The notes under the pieces: model-generated
Seen by the model: only the letters and a program-made list of their open reading frames with translations
The model's database searches: none
What the model was told of the DNA's origin: nothing
Shown: positions 37,601 to 44,535 of the stretch, one piece after another
How the letters are laid out: each line of letters begins with the position of its first letter
How positions within the stretch are numbered: the first letter of the stretch is position 1
Assembly: GCA_003506435.1 (NCBI GenBank)
Contig: DOAQ01000002.1
Location: 1 to 62,211 of the forward strand
Reading direction: 5' to 3'
Origin: Prolixibacteraceae bacterium
GTDB taxonomy: Bacteria; Bacteroidota; Bacteroidia; Bacteroidales; Prolixibacteraceae
DNA length: 62,211 bases
Program-made: the position numbers and the translations under genes

Positions 37601-38113
37601 CGGTACATTAAGCAGGTAGCTGCCATCAGCATTTGTAATCGTTCCGTTGGTAGTCCCTTTTACCACAACCGAAACACCGGGGATGGCGCCACCTGCCGAA
37701 TCGGTTACTTTTCCCGAAACTTTGATATTTTGTCCCTGATAAATATTGGAATCTATCTTTGTCACAACAATGGTCCGGTCAATAAATTTGTACGAGTACT
37801 GGCTCTTGTCCAGTATCTCATCCATAATCTTCTCTATATTCACATCTTTAATGTTCAATGTGTATAGCCTGTCCATGTCCAATTGATCGGTTTTAAATAA
37901 AAATCCAAAATCTGTTACCCGTTCAATTTCATCAAAAACCTGCACAATTGTCGCATTTCTCACATTCAGGTCAAACCGGGTATTCTGTGAATACAAATCA
38001 GCAGAAATTGCCACCACAGAGAGGAATAGAAAGAAGGTTGTTAGTTTCATAATCAATAATAATTTCTTTATTCCAAGCCACTGATGGCTTAGAAAAAATC
38101 GGTTTTTTTTCAT
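34700..38113 (-). CDS. SusC/RagA TonB-dependent receptor with STN domain (unit 1)
   Basis: With the start at 38113 (MKKNRFF...) this is a 1137-residue protein, aligned with the start of the other SusC. The frame is open to 38188, but that extension reads through leader sequence. Domain order is a signal (~22-42), STN (~48-120), a carboxypeptidase-regulatory-like domain (~133-205), plug (from GYGTLRRSEITGSISSVKG), and a TonB-dependent barrel ending YILGAQINF. The first ~140 residues differ from the unit-2 protein at only a few positions. Beyond that the two look like ordinary distant SusC relatives, so their ligands probably differ. The promoter copy upstream has a damaged -7 box. Confidence 0.94.
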   Translation of the reverse strand: MKKNRFFLSHQWLGIKKLLLIMKLTTFFLFLSVVAISADLYSQNTRFDLNVRNATIVQVFDEIERVTDFGFLFKTDQLDMDRLYTLNIKDVNIEKIMDEILDKSQYSYKFIDRTIVVTKIDSNIYQGQNIKVSGKVTDSAGGAIPGVSVVVKGTTNGTITNADGSYLLNVPANGILVFSFVGMKTQEVQIAGKTTIDIVMEEETVGIGEVIAVGYGTLRRSEITGSISSVKGEVLGKIPVTNISSALAGTAKGVMVFDVDGDVGQDAIIKIRGESTIGDSNPLIVIDGVPGGNLKDVPPDEVASVEILKDAAAATIYGSRGANGVILITTKRGFDGKIQVTYDGYVKFNTVANPLEILDPYSTCFLLNEAQIMDGAAITPYNTPDYEWLKSIRSDYTDLIRDTYTYRHKLSIAGGNKQHQFRLSATYDDDQGTFVNNFYKSGTFIFSSDHQLSKRLKLSNTFTYRQAHRRNGYAYNTYKAVLAYAPYLTAFTNGNPNLYTELEDGWSTLAYSSDNDIYQDNYVFNIEGSYTIMEGLVLSDRFAYKQNNSNQEVFNYKQEVFTSTGQNDNTASLNYAKGSSLLNDVMLNLNRTFGEKHSVLGTIVFSTEKTKGSYVSAYRSGLPFSSVPSLNLGTTESATNDGGFSDDTRVGLVGRLGYTYNKKYVVQASVRRDASSRFTPEKRWATFPSVSFAWNIDQEPFMEKIPFITGAKLRASWGRLGRDKLDAYQYYSLVNLTSGYIFNNSQTTGANIAKQAYEGTGWEGNESIDLGIELYSLTNRLYFSVDYWRKNTVDMIFDETLPLYAGLRNNTISVNGGEILNKGFEFELSWKEKKGDLSYSVGANLSTYKNEVLSWPFDEGIERIYRLGNPRCFAIEKGHPYYAFYMVDAIGIWQSDAEIDAARYHQKGANGNFLYGSTGTPTWGWPNYSRGRPVPGNIKFKDQNNDGIIDDNDYVYKGQRYPSVIVGLNANFEYKGFDLSVICQGNFGQSAYIYATAGADSRLKGGATDEYWAYARWTGDGSTNDVMEPRLSYAGSNQWYSGQNNPNDAHLHKTDYLRVKTATLGYTFKQSFLKKIGMNSVRIYTSGFNLFTFTKYPGADPELGGGYSYDSYSNAGVDRIMTYPVPKSYILGAQINF

Positions 38114-38157
38114 AATTTTGGTTGCTTTTTTGTTATACAATTGGCATTGGTAACCGG

Positions 38158-38183
38158 CATTACCATGCCCGAAAAATTTCAAA
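38158..38183 (-). promoter_or_regulatory. Damaged promoter of the unit-1 susC
   Basis: The -33 TTTG (38183-38180) is preserved, but the box that reads TAATTTTG in the other copy is reduced to TAATGCCG by loss of three Ts. The housekeeping-type promoter is therefore probably weak here. Expression may depend on the ECF sigma factor or on read-through from the sigma gene. Confidence 0.5.
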
Positions 38184-38189
38184 AACACG

Positions 38190-38216
38190 AACCAGGATGT
38201 CTTCAGCCTCCCGGTT
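38190..38216 (-). terminator. Hairpin after the broken fecR (copy 1)
   Basis: Same position as the hairpin at 30797-30823, but the stem AACCGGGA/TCCTGGTT now has one G-T pair. It may act less strongly as a terminator, which could allow read-through from the sigma gene into susC. Confidence 0.5.
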
Positions 38217-38263
38217 TTTTCAGGTTAGTCAGGTTAGTATTCCATAGGCATTTATTTTACGGG

Positions 38264-38585
38264 TTAATAAATTCCAATCATATCCTGTATTTTTTCCAAA
38301 ATACGGTAATGGAAATCGGCAGTCAGTTTTAACATTTCGAGTACATGCCGGGCTGTAGTTGATTTTTTAATATTGCCCGTAAATCTGTAATCTTCTTTCC
38401 TTCCGAAAAATACATAACACTCTCTCCCGGTGTTAAAACCAGCATCAATTTTCCATTTTCCGATAAAATATCAACATCCCACTCAACCAACGATGTTTCA
38501 ATATAACTATCTTCAAAATAAGCCTTTATATTAAATTTGTCTCCAAGTCATCATTCAATATTAGTAACAGCAAATTCTCGTCTAT
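38264..38585 (-). pseudogene. Broken fecR next to the ECF sigma gene
   Basis: About 320 bases remain of a ~990-base gene. Compared with the intact copy the start codon has changed from ATG to ATA (38585-38583). One internal gap of ~520 bases removes most of the N-terminal part, including the membrane segment, and a second gap of ~150 bases removes part of the C-terminal domain. The stop codon and the end of the gene survive (38266-38264). It cannot make a functional anti-sigma factor, so the adjacent sigma gene has lost its local partner. Confidence 0.85.
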
Positions 38586-38685
38586 CCCTTATTTGCTTTT
38601 ACTATTAACAAATGAAGGTTTAAACACCCTAATACGAATTCCGGAAAATTTTGTCCCTGTCAGAACAATTCTGAAACATTTCTGA

Positions 38686-39264
38686 TCAGTTCAGAATTTT
38701 GGTAATCACTGTGATTATTGGAAGGTAATCTTTCAAATCGTTTCGAAGAATCTTTAATGCTTTTGTAAGGTGAGCTTCCACTGTTTTTTGCGAAACACCC
38801 AGTTTTTCGGCTATCTCCCTGTTTTTTAGTTCCTCAAACCTGCTCATTTCAAAAACAACACGACACGATTCCGGGAGGTTCCTGATTGCAATATCTATCT
38901 TCTCTTTCAATTCATTGAATTCCATGTAATTGTTGTCTATTCTCTTCAAACTTTCATATTGATAGTGCATTTCCATCCATCTGATTTTCTCATGATGTTT
39001 CAAGAGAATCTGCCTGCGTTTCAAGATGTTCAAACAATTATTTTTTACCAATGTAAATAAAAAGTTTCGGATATTTGAGTCTTCACTGAGGTCATGCCTT
39101 ATTTCCCACAATTTCAAAAAAGCATCCTGTACAACCCCTTTTGCTTCATTTTCATCTTTGAGATAACCCATGCTCAAATGACAAAGAGGCTGATAACAAT
39201 CATGGAAGATATTCTTGAAACTATTTCGGTCGTCTTTCAGTATTTTGGAAATTTGCTCAGGCAT
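38686..39264 (-). CDS. ECF sigma factor (FecI/RpoE-like) of the polysaccharide locus
   Basis: From the ATG at 39264 this is a 192-residue sigma-70 factor of the ECF type common in Bacteroidota. The frame is open to a TTG at 39285, inside a likely promoter box. Region 2 contains FHDCYQPLCHLSMGYLKDENEAKGVVQDAFLKLWE and RNFLFTLVKNNCLNILKRR (about residues 20-85). Region 4 contains LPESCRVVFEMSRFEELKNREIAEKLGVSQKTVEAHLTKALKILR as an HTH (about 130-178). It should drive one or both susCD units when released by FecR. The anti-sigma gene next to it is broken; an intact one lies at 30870-31862. Confidence 0.93.
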   Translation of the reverse strand: MPEQISKILKDDRNSFKNIFHDCYQPLCHLSMGYLKDENEAKGVVQDAFLKLWEIRHDLSEDSNIRNFLFTLVKNNCLNILKRRQILLKHHEKIRWMEMHYQYESLKRIDNNYMEFNELKEKIDIAIRNLPESCRVVFEMSRFEELKNREIAEKLGVSQKTVEAHLTKALKILRNDLKDYLPIITVITKILN

Positions 39265-39282
39265 ATATTGAGAATCAACACC

Positions 39283-39290
39283 CAAATATA
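39283..39290 (-). promoter_or_regulatory. Possible -7 box of the sigma gene
   Basis: The minus strand reads TATATTTG, a match to TAnnTTTG, 18 bases before the ATG at 39264. I see no clear TTTG at the -33 position, so this is a weak call. If real, the leader would be only about 12 nt long. Confidence 0.3.
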
Positions 39291-39376
39291 AACAAAATCA
39301 GGTTCTTTGATTAACGAAGTAAACCTGCATTATAATATTGGGCAAAAAAGTTTATCCTCAACGTATTCGGCTGACA

Positions 39377-39541
39377 CTATTTGCATCCATACCTGTTTTT
39401 CAGCTTACCCATGAGGAAAGCCAGCAGGGCAATGACCAAATGAAGGGAAAGGTCTTCCTGTAAAGTGCCAAATCCGATATTGTCATATATTCTCCCGAAA
39501 ACAAGTTTGGGTCCAACGGTACGGATACTTGCATTGCTCAT
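39377..39541 (-). pseudogene. Relic of an IS1634-like transposase
   Basis: A 54-codon stretch encodes SIRTVGPKLVFGRIYDNIGF, which resembles the conserved VGPxLIFGRL(W/Y) segment near the N-terminus of IS1634-family transposases. It ends at a stop soon after. The sequence before it is interrupted by an in-frame TAG. Nothing of the catalytic domain or of terminal repeats is visible. The rest of 39295-39715 shows no gene that I can recognise. The relic marks the border between the polysaccharide locus and the ribosomal cluster. Confidence 0.45.
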
Positions 39542-39717
39542 CGAAAAGAAAACCTACTCAACAACAGTATCGCTTTCGGTACAAATAACCCGGAATAAAC
39601 AGATAACCTATCAATCTCCTCCTGTTTTTTTATTTTCGGATAAACATGCCCAAAGATGAATGATCCAAAATACAGATTTTGCCCTTGTAATCGTGAGGTG
39701 AAAATAATTCAAATAAA

Positions 39718-39742
39718 AAAGGCTAACCAATGGTCAGCCTTT
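39718..39742 (-). terminator. Terminator of the ribosomal superoperon
   Basis: AAAGGCTGACC pairs with GGTTAGCCTTT (one mismatch, 3-nt loop), followed on the minus strand by TTTTTATTTG. It lies about 24 bases beyond the rplQ stop, as expected for a rho-independent terminator. Confidence 0.85.
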
Positions 39743-39765
39743 CTATTTTGAAATACTTCACAGTA

Positions 39766-40341
39766 TTATTCTTCTTTTTTCTCTTCTTCTGAAGTTTCTT
39801 CAGCCGGAGTTTCTTCAACTGTATCTTCAGCTTCTTCTACTACAACTTCAGCTTCTTCTACTACAGGAGTAGCAGCTTTTTTAACTGTTTTTGCAGTGGC
39901 CGGAGCTTCTTCTTTCTTCTTACCTCCACGACGTGAAGAACGTTTGGCTTTTGCCTTGTCTTCTTTCGCAGCAAGCATGTTTTCGTTGAAGTCTACTAAT
40001 TCGATAATACACATTTCGGCATTGTCGCCCAAACGGGTACCGGTTTTTAAAATACGTGTGTACCCGCCCGGACGATCGCCCACTTTTTCGGCGACATCCC
40101 TGAACAACATAGCTACGGCAGTTTTGCTTTTCAGGTAGCTGAAAACAACCCTGCGCGAGTTGGTTGAATCATCTTTTGCTTTTGTGATAAGCGGTTCAAC
40201 ATATAATTTTAGTGCTTTTGCTTTAGCAAGTGTTGTTGCAATGCGTTTATGGAAAATCAAAGAATTTGCCATATTCGATAACATAGCTTTCCGATGAGCA
40301 CTTTTTCTTCCTAAATGGTTGATTTTCTTATTATGTCTCAT
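39766..40341 (-). CDS. rplQ: 50S ribosomal protein L17
   Basis: The first ~120 of 191 residues are typical L17 (MRHNKKINHLGRKSAHRKAMLSNMANSLI, GGYTRILKTGTRLGDNAEMCIIELVD). The rest is a low-complexity tail: a Lys/Arg-rich patch, then a Glu/Val/Thr-rich acidic run. Bacterial L17 is usually ~120-130 residues; longer acidic tails occur in Bacteroidota. It is the last gene of the superoperon, 5 bases after rpoA, and is followed by a hairpin. Confidence 0.97.
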   Translation of the reverse strand: MRHNKKINHLGRKSAHRKAMLSNMANSLIFHKRIATTLAKAKALKLYVEPLITKAKDDSTNSRRVVFSYLKSKTAVAMLFRDVAEKVGDRPGGYTRILKTGTRLGDNAEMCIIELVDFNENMLAAKEDKAKAKRSSRRGGKKKEEAPATAKTVKKAATPVVEEAEVVVEEAEDTVEETPAEETSEEEKKEE

Positions 40342-40346
40342 TTGTC

Positions 40347-41339
40347 CTAATCCTTGTCAAGTTTATACTTACTTATGTCCATTCCGAAAGTCAGGCTCAT
40401 ACTACCCAGCAAGTCGTCAAGCTCGGTCAGCGACTTTTTACCGAAATTTCTGAATTTAAGCAGGTCGTTACGATTGTAAGTAACAAGATCGCCTAAAGTT
40501 TCAACATCGGCAGCTTTCAAACAGTTAAGAGCACGCACCGACAGATCCATGTCAACCAATTTGGTTTTCAGAAGCTGGCGCATGTGCAATACTTCTTCAT
40601 CAAATTCTTCATTGGCAAATTTTTCGTCTGAATCCAACGTAATTTTTTCATCAGAGAATAGCATGAAGTGATAAATCAGGATTTTTGCAGCTTCTTTCAA
40701 TGCATCTTTCGGGTGGATCGAACCATCGGTTTTAATTTCAAAAACCAGCTTTTCGTAGTCGGTTTTCTGCTCTACACGATAGTTTTCAACTGCGTATTTA
40801 ACGTTCTTAATAGGTGTATAAATCGAGTCAATCGGAATGATACCGAACTCAGCATCTACCGGCTTATTTTCAGCGCTGGGCACATAACCACGACCTTTGC
40901 CGATGGTAATTTCCATCTGAAATTTCACGTCTGGTTCCATGCGGCAAATAATTAATTCCGGGTTCAGCACACGGAAACCGGTCATGAATTTGTTGATATC
41001 ACCGGCAGTAAATTCTTCCTGCCCGGAAACAGAAATTGACACTTTTTCACTGTCAAAATCTTCGACTTCCCGTTTTAAACGAATCTGCTTCAGGTTCAGG
41101 ATGATTTCAGTAACATCTTCCATCACTCCCTTGACAGTAGCAAATTCATGGTCAACACCTTCAATTTTAACAGTGGTTATTGCATAACCTTCCAAAGAGG
41201 ATAAAAGAATCCTACGTAAGGCATTACCAATGGTAATTCCATATCCTGGTTCCAATGGGCGAAATTCGAATTTCCCGAATTTATCATCCGATTCGACCAT
41301 TATAACTTTGTCGGGCTTTTGAAACGCTAATATTGCCAT
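40347..41339 (-). CDS. rpoA: RNA polymerase alpha subunit
   Basis: This 330-residue protein has the N-terminal assembly domain (FEFRPLEPGYGITIGNALRRILLSSLEGYAIT) and the C-terminal helix-hairpin-helix domain (LDMDLSVRALNCLKAADVETLGDL, LLKFRNFGKKSLTELDDLL). The C-terminal domain contacts UP elements and activators. Position between rpsD and rplQ is the standard alpha-operon order. Confidence 0.98.
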   Translation of the reverse strand: MAILAFQKPDKVIMVESDDKFGKFEFRPLEPGYGITIGNALRRILLSSLEGYAITTVKIEGVDHEFATVKGVMEDVTEIILNLKQIRLKREVEDFDSEKVSISVSGQEEFTAGDINKFMTGFRVLNPELIICRMEPDVKFQMEITIGKGRGYVPSAENKPVDAEFGIIPIDSIYTPIKNVKYAVENYRVEQKTDYEKLVFEIKTDGSIHPKDALKEAAKILIYHFMLFSDEKITLDSDEKFANEEFDEEVLHMRQLLKTKLVDMDLSVRALNCLKAADVETLGDLVTYNRNDLLKFRNFGKKSLTELDDLLGSMSLTFGMDISKYKLDKD

Positions 41340-41355
41340 AATAATACTGAGTAAT

Positions 41356-41967
41356 TTATGATTTAGAATACAACTCTACAATCAGTTGCTCTTTGATGTT
41401 TTCAGGAATTTCGTCACGTTCCGGACGATTCAAAAATTTACCGGCCATTTCACTTCCATTCCATTCTAACCATGCGTATTTGTTGTATCTATGTGAAGTC
41501 AGGGCATTGGTAATTACTTCCAATGATTTTGATTTTTCACGAACACCAACAATGTCACCAGGACGTAACTGGAACGATGGTATATTTACAATTTCACCGT
41601 TTACGGTAATATGCTTGTGCGATACCAACTGACGAGCTCCGGCACGTGAAGCAGCTAATCCGAAACGGAAAACTACGTTGTCGAGACGGGATTCGAGCAT
41701 TTGTAACAACACAACACCGGTAATACCTTTAGCTGCATGTGCCTTTTCGAAGATATTTGAAAATTGTCTTTCCAATATTCCGTAAGTATACTTTGCTTTT
41801 TGTTTTTCTTTCAACTGGACACCGTATTCTGATTTTTTACGACGGCGTGCAGCCAAACCATGAAAACCGGGTGGATAATTTTTCTTTTCAAGTGCTTTAT
41901 CCGGCCCAAAAATGGGTTCACCAAATTTCCGGGCGATTTTTGATTTTGGTCCTCTATATCTTGCCAT
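41356..41967 (-). CDS. rpsD: 30S ribosomal protein S4
   Basis: This 203-residue protein has the S4 RNA-binding domain (LESRLDNVVFRFGLAASRAGARQLVSHKHITVNGEIVNIPS at ~93-133) and the usual C-terminal EIPENIKEQLIVELYSKS. It is a primary binder of 16S rRNA and an early assembly protein. It lies 16 bases before rpoA. Confidence 0.98.
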   Translation of the reverse strand: MARYRGPKSKIARKFGEPIFGPDKALEKKNYPPGFHGLAARRRKKSEYGVQLKEKQKAKYTYGILERQFSNIFEKAHAAKGITGVVLLQMLESRLDNVVFRFGLAASRAGARQLVSHKHITVNGEIVNIPSFQLRPGDIVGVREKSKSLEVITNALTSHRYNKYAWLEWNGSEMAGKFLNRPERDEIPENIKEQLIVELYSKS

Positions 41968-41991
41968 TACTTGTTCTTTTTAGTAAAAATA

Positions 41992-42381
41992 TTATACACG
42001 TCTTCTTTTCGCCGGACGGCAACCATTGTGAGGCAGCGGAGTTACGTCAACAATTTCAGTTACCTGAATTCCTACCGTACTCAATGCCCTGACAGCAGAT
42101 TCGCGACCGTTTCCCGGACCTTTTACGTATACTTTTACTTTTCTCAGACCAAGATCATACGCGGTCTTGGCGCACTCTTCAGATGCTACCTGTGCTGCAT
42201 ACGGAGTATTCTTCTTCGATCCGCGGAAACCTTTTTTTCCGGCTGAGGACCATGAGATGACTTCACCATTGTCGTTGGTCAACGAAACAATGATGTTATT
42301 AAACGAAGAATGCACATGCGCCTGTCCGGTAGCTTCAACGTTAACAACTCTTTTTCTTGTTGTTCCAGTTTTTTTTGCCAT
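41992..42381 (-). CDS. rpsK: 30S ribosomal protein S11
   Basis: This is a 129-residue protein with typical S11 motifs (GQAHVHSSFNNIIVSLTD-like start, GFRGSKKNTPYAAQVA, VKVYVKGPGNGRESAVRAL) and the terminal PLPHNGCRPAKRRRV. It is part of the platform near the E/P-site mRNA path. Gap to rpsM is 12 bases. Confidence 0.98.
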   Translation of the reverse strand: MAKKTGTTRKRVVNVEATGQAHVHSSFNNIIVSLTNDNGEVISWSSAGKKGFRGSKKNTPYAAQVASEECAKTAYDLGLRKVKVYVKGPGNGRESAVRALSTVGIQVTEIVDVTPLPHNGCRPAKRRRV

Positions 42382-42393
42382 AATTCAAATCAA

Positions 42394-42771
42394 TTATTTA
42401 GTGGCTTTTTTCTTGTTAGCAACAGTTTTTCTTTTACCTTTCCGGGTACGGGCATTGTTTTTTGTGCTCTGTCCGCGTAATGGTAAGCCAATACGGTGAC
42501 GGATTCCACGGTAGCAACCGATGTCCATCAACCGTTTAATGTTCATTTGAGTTTCCGAACGAAGTTCTCCCTCAACCTTATAGTTATCACCGATCACTGT
42601 ACGGATTGCCGCAAACTGATCATCGTTCCATTCTTGTACTTTCAAATTTTTGTCAACGCCAGCCTGAGCAAGGATGCTTTGTGATAAACTACGTCCGATT
42701 CCATAGATGTAGGTCAATGCAATTTCTCCTCTTTTGTTATTCGGGATGTCGACACCAACTATACGAGCCAT
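42394..42771 (-). CDS. rpsM: 30S ribosomal protein S13
   Basis: This 125-residue protein starts MARIVGVDIPNNKRGEIALTYIYGIG and contains the helix-turn motif GCYRGIRHRIGLPLRGQ, with a basic tail that reaches the P-site tRNA. It is followed by rpsK and preceded by rpmJ. Confidence 0.98.
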   Translation of the reverse strand: MARIVGVDIPNNKRGEIALTYIYGIGRSLSQSILAQAGVDKNLKVQEWNDDQFAAIRTVIGDNYKVEGELRSETQMNIKRLMDIGCYRGIRHRIGLPLRGQSTKNNARTRKGKRKTVANKKKATK

Positions 42772-42798
42772 AAATAAATTTTTTACAAAGTTAATTAA

Positions 42799-42915
42799 TT
42801 ATCCCTGACGTTGTTTGAACTTAGGATTCTTCTTGTTGATCACGTATAAAACGCCCTTCCTACGTACAATTTTACAATCAGCGCTACGTTTTTTTATGGA
42901 TGTTCTTACTTTCAT
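42799..42915 (-). CDS. rpmJ: 50S ribosomal protein L36
   Basis: This 38-residue protein (MKVRTSIKKRSADCKIVRRKG..., ending KFKQRQG) is read directly from the minus strand between infA and rpsM. Only one Cys is present, so it is the form without the zinc-binding Cys/His set. Gaps are 11 and 27 bases. Confidence 0.96.
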   Translation of the reverse strand: MKVRTSIKKRSADCKIVRRKGVLYVINKKNPKFKQRQG

Positions 42916-42926
42916 TGTTTTTTACT

Positions 42927-43148
42927 TTAATTTTTGTACCTAAAAGTGATTCTCCCCTTGGTCAAATCGTAAGGAGACATCTCAACTTTTACTTTATCTC
43001 CAGGAAGAATTTTGATATAGTGCATACGCATTTTACCTGAAATGTGGGCTGTTAAAACATGCCCGTTTTCCAATTCTACCCTGAACATAGCATTTGACAA
43101 TGCTTCGATGATGGTTCCGTCTTGTTCTATTGAAGCCTGTTTGGCCAT
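42927..43148 (-). CDS. infA: Translation initiation factor IF-1
   Basis: This is a 73-residue OB-fold protein (MAKQASIEQDGTIIEALSNAMFRVELENGH, KMRMHYIKILPGDKVKVEMSPYDLTKGRI). It binds the A site of the 30S subunit during initiation. It lies 41 bases below secY; the map gene often found between them in this phylum is missing. Confidence 0.98.
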   Translation of the reverse strand: MAKQASIEQDGTIIEALSNAMFRVELENGHVLTAHISGKMRMHYIKILPGDKVKVEMSPYDLTKGRITFRYKN

Positions 43149-43189
43149 ATACTCTTTTTCTTTATGAAATTAGGAAGAACAATGTCTTA

Positions 43190-44530
43190 CTACATCATTG
43201 CACCACCGCCACCCGAACGTCCTTTAATACGGCCTGATTTCATCAGTCCGTCGTAATGGCGCATCAGCAAGTGACTTTCAATTTGCTGTAAAGTATCCAA
43301 CACAACACCCACGAGGATCAGCAGGGAAGTTCCACCAAAAAACTGGGCAAAACTGCTGTTGACACCTGTCATCATTGCAAAAGCAGGAAGAATGGTTACA
43401 ATACCGAGGAAGATTGATCCCGGAAGGGTAATCCTCGACATGATAGTATCCAGAAATTCGACGGTTTTCTTTCCTGGTTTGACACCGGGTATAAAACCAC
43501 CGTTTTTCTTCATATCTTCAGCCATCTGCATTGGGTTAACAGTGATTGCTGTGTAAAAATACGTAAACAAAATTACCAGGACAAATTGGGTGAAATTGTA
43601 CCAGAATCCGGTATAATTCATGAAAGCAGCCGCGAATCCACTCATACTTTCCGATTTGGCAAATCCAGCAATTGTCATAGGAACAAACATAATGGCCTGG
43701 GCAAAGATAATTGGCATTACCCCGGCAGCATTTACTTTTAAAGGTATGTATTGGCGCACGCCACCGTATTGTTTGTTACCGACGATACGTTTTGCGTATT
43801 GCACGGGGATACGACGGGTTCCCTGAACCAGCATGATCGTTCCCATGAATACAACGAACAGGATAACAAACTCAACCAGGAACAATACCATTCCGCCGCC
43901 TTGTTGTTCGAGGCGTGAAACGAATTCCTGCATGATGGATTGCGGTAAACGGGCAATGATACCGATCATGATAATCAGTGAAATACCGTTTCCAATACCT
44001 TTATCGGTGATACGCTCTCCAAGCCACATAACAAACATTGAACCGGCCGTCATGATAATGGTTGACGAAATGGTAAACATCGTCGGGTCCATCACTATTG
44101 CGCCTGGCATGTTTAGTTTGATATTGGTTAAGAAAGCAGGAGCCTGGAAAATCAGGATAACAACAGTCAGATAACGGGTTATCTGATTGATTTTTCTCCT
44201 TCCTGATTCACCTTCTTTTTGTAACCGTTGGAAATATGGGACGGCAATTCCCATCAACTGAATTACAATTGAAGCTGAAATGTAAGGCATGATCCCCAAA
44301 GCGAAAATTGAAGCATTTGCAAATGCACCTCCTGAAAACATGTTGAGCAAGCCCAGCAACCCGTCGGACGTTTGCTCTTTCAGAACACCGAGCTGAGCCG
44401 GGTCGATTCCAGGTAACGATACATAAGACCCGAGACGGTAGATCAACAATAAAAATAATGTCATTCCCAACCGTGCCCTAAGATCTTCAATCTTATAAAT
44501 ATTCTTTAGGGTTTCGATAAATTTTTTCAT
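43190..44530 (-). CDS. secY: Protein translocase subunit SecY
   Basis: This 446-residue integral membrane protein has ten predicted transmembrane segments. Conserved SecY stretches are LGIMPYISASIVIQL near 78, GNGISLIIMIGI near 180, and the C5 loop with RRIPVQYAKRIVG near 245 and FIPGVKPGK near 355. It forms the channel for Sec export, on which the many exported enzymes in this window depend. It is 5 bases below rplO. Confidence 0.98.
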   Translation of the reverse strand: MKKFIETLKNIYKIEDLRARLGMTLFLLLIYRLGSYVSLPGIDPAQLGVLKEQTSDGLLGLLNMFSGGAFANASIFALGIMPYISASIVIQLMGIAVPYFQRLQKEGESGRRKINQITRYLTVVILIFQAPAFLTNIKLNMPGAIVMDPTMFTISSTIIMTAGSMFVMWLGERITDKGIGNGISLIIMIGIIARLPQSIMQEFVSRLEQQGGGMVLFLVEFVILFVVFMGTIMLVQGTRRIPVQYAKRIVGNKQYGGVRQYIPLKVNAAGVMPIIFAQAIMFVPMTIAGFAKSESMSGFAAAFMNYTGFWYNFTQFVLVILFTYFYTAITVNPMQMAEDMKKNGGFIPGVKPGKKTVEFLDTIMSRITLPGSIFLGIVTILPAFAMMTGVNSSFAQFFGGTSLLILVGVVLDTLQQIESHLLMRHYDGLMKSGRIKGRSGGGGAMM

Positions 44531-44535
44531 CAGGC

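Larger units (their letters stand above)
37697..38700. repeat. Direct repeat, copy 1: susC 5' end, leader, broken fecR, sigma 3' end
   Basis: This is the partner of 30302-31977. Compared with that copy it lacks about 150 and about 520 bases inside fecR and three bases in the susC promoter. The remaining parts are nearly identical. Similarity ends within the last codons of the intact sigma gene. Confidence 0.85.

Noticed and set aside
34700..38188. Longer start of the unit-1 SusC at 38188
   Set aside because: The extra 25 residues are read from leader sequence; alignment with the other SusC places the start at 38113.
38141..38332. Plus-strand ORF over the hairpin and broken fecR
   Set aside because: It is a frame across a regulatory leader and pseudogene remnants; the same region has another meaning in both repeat copies.
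37697..38700. Repeat considered as an insertion sequence
   Set aside because: It contains parts of sigma, fecR and susC genes and no transposase or terminal inverted repeats; tandem duplication explains it.
39465..39659. Plus-strand 64-residue ORF in the border region
   Set aside because: It is antisense to the transposase relic and shows no recognisable domain.
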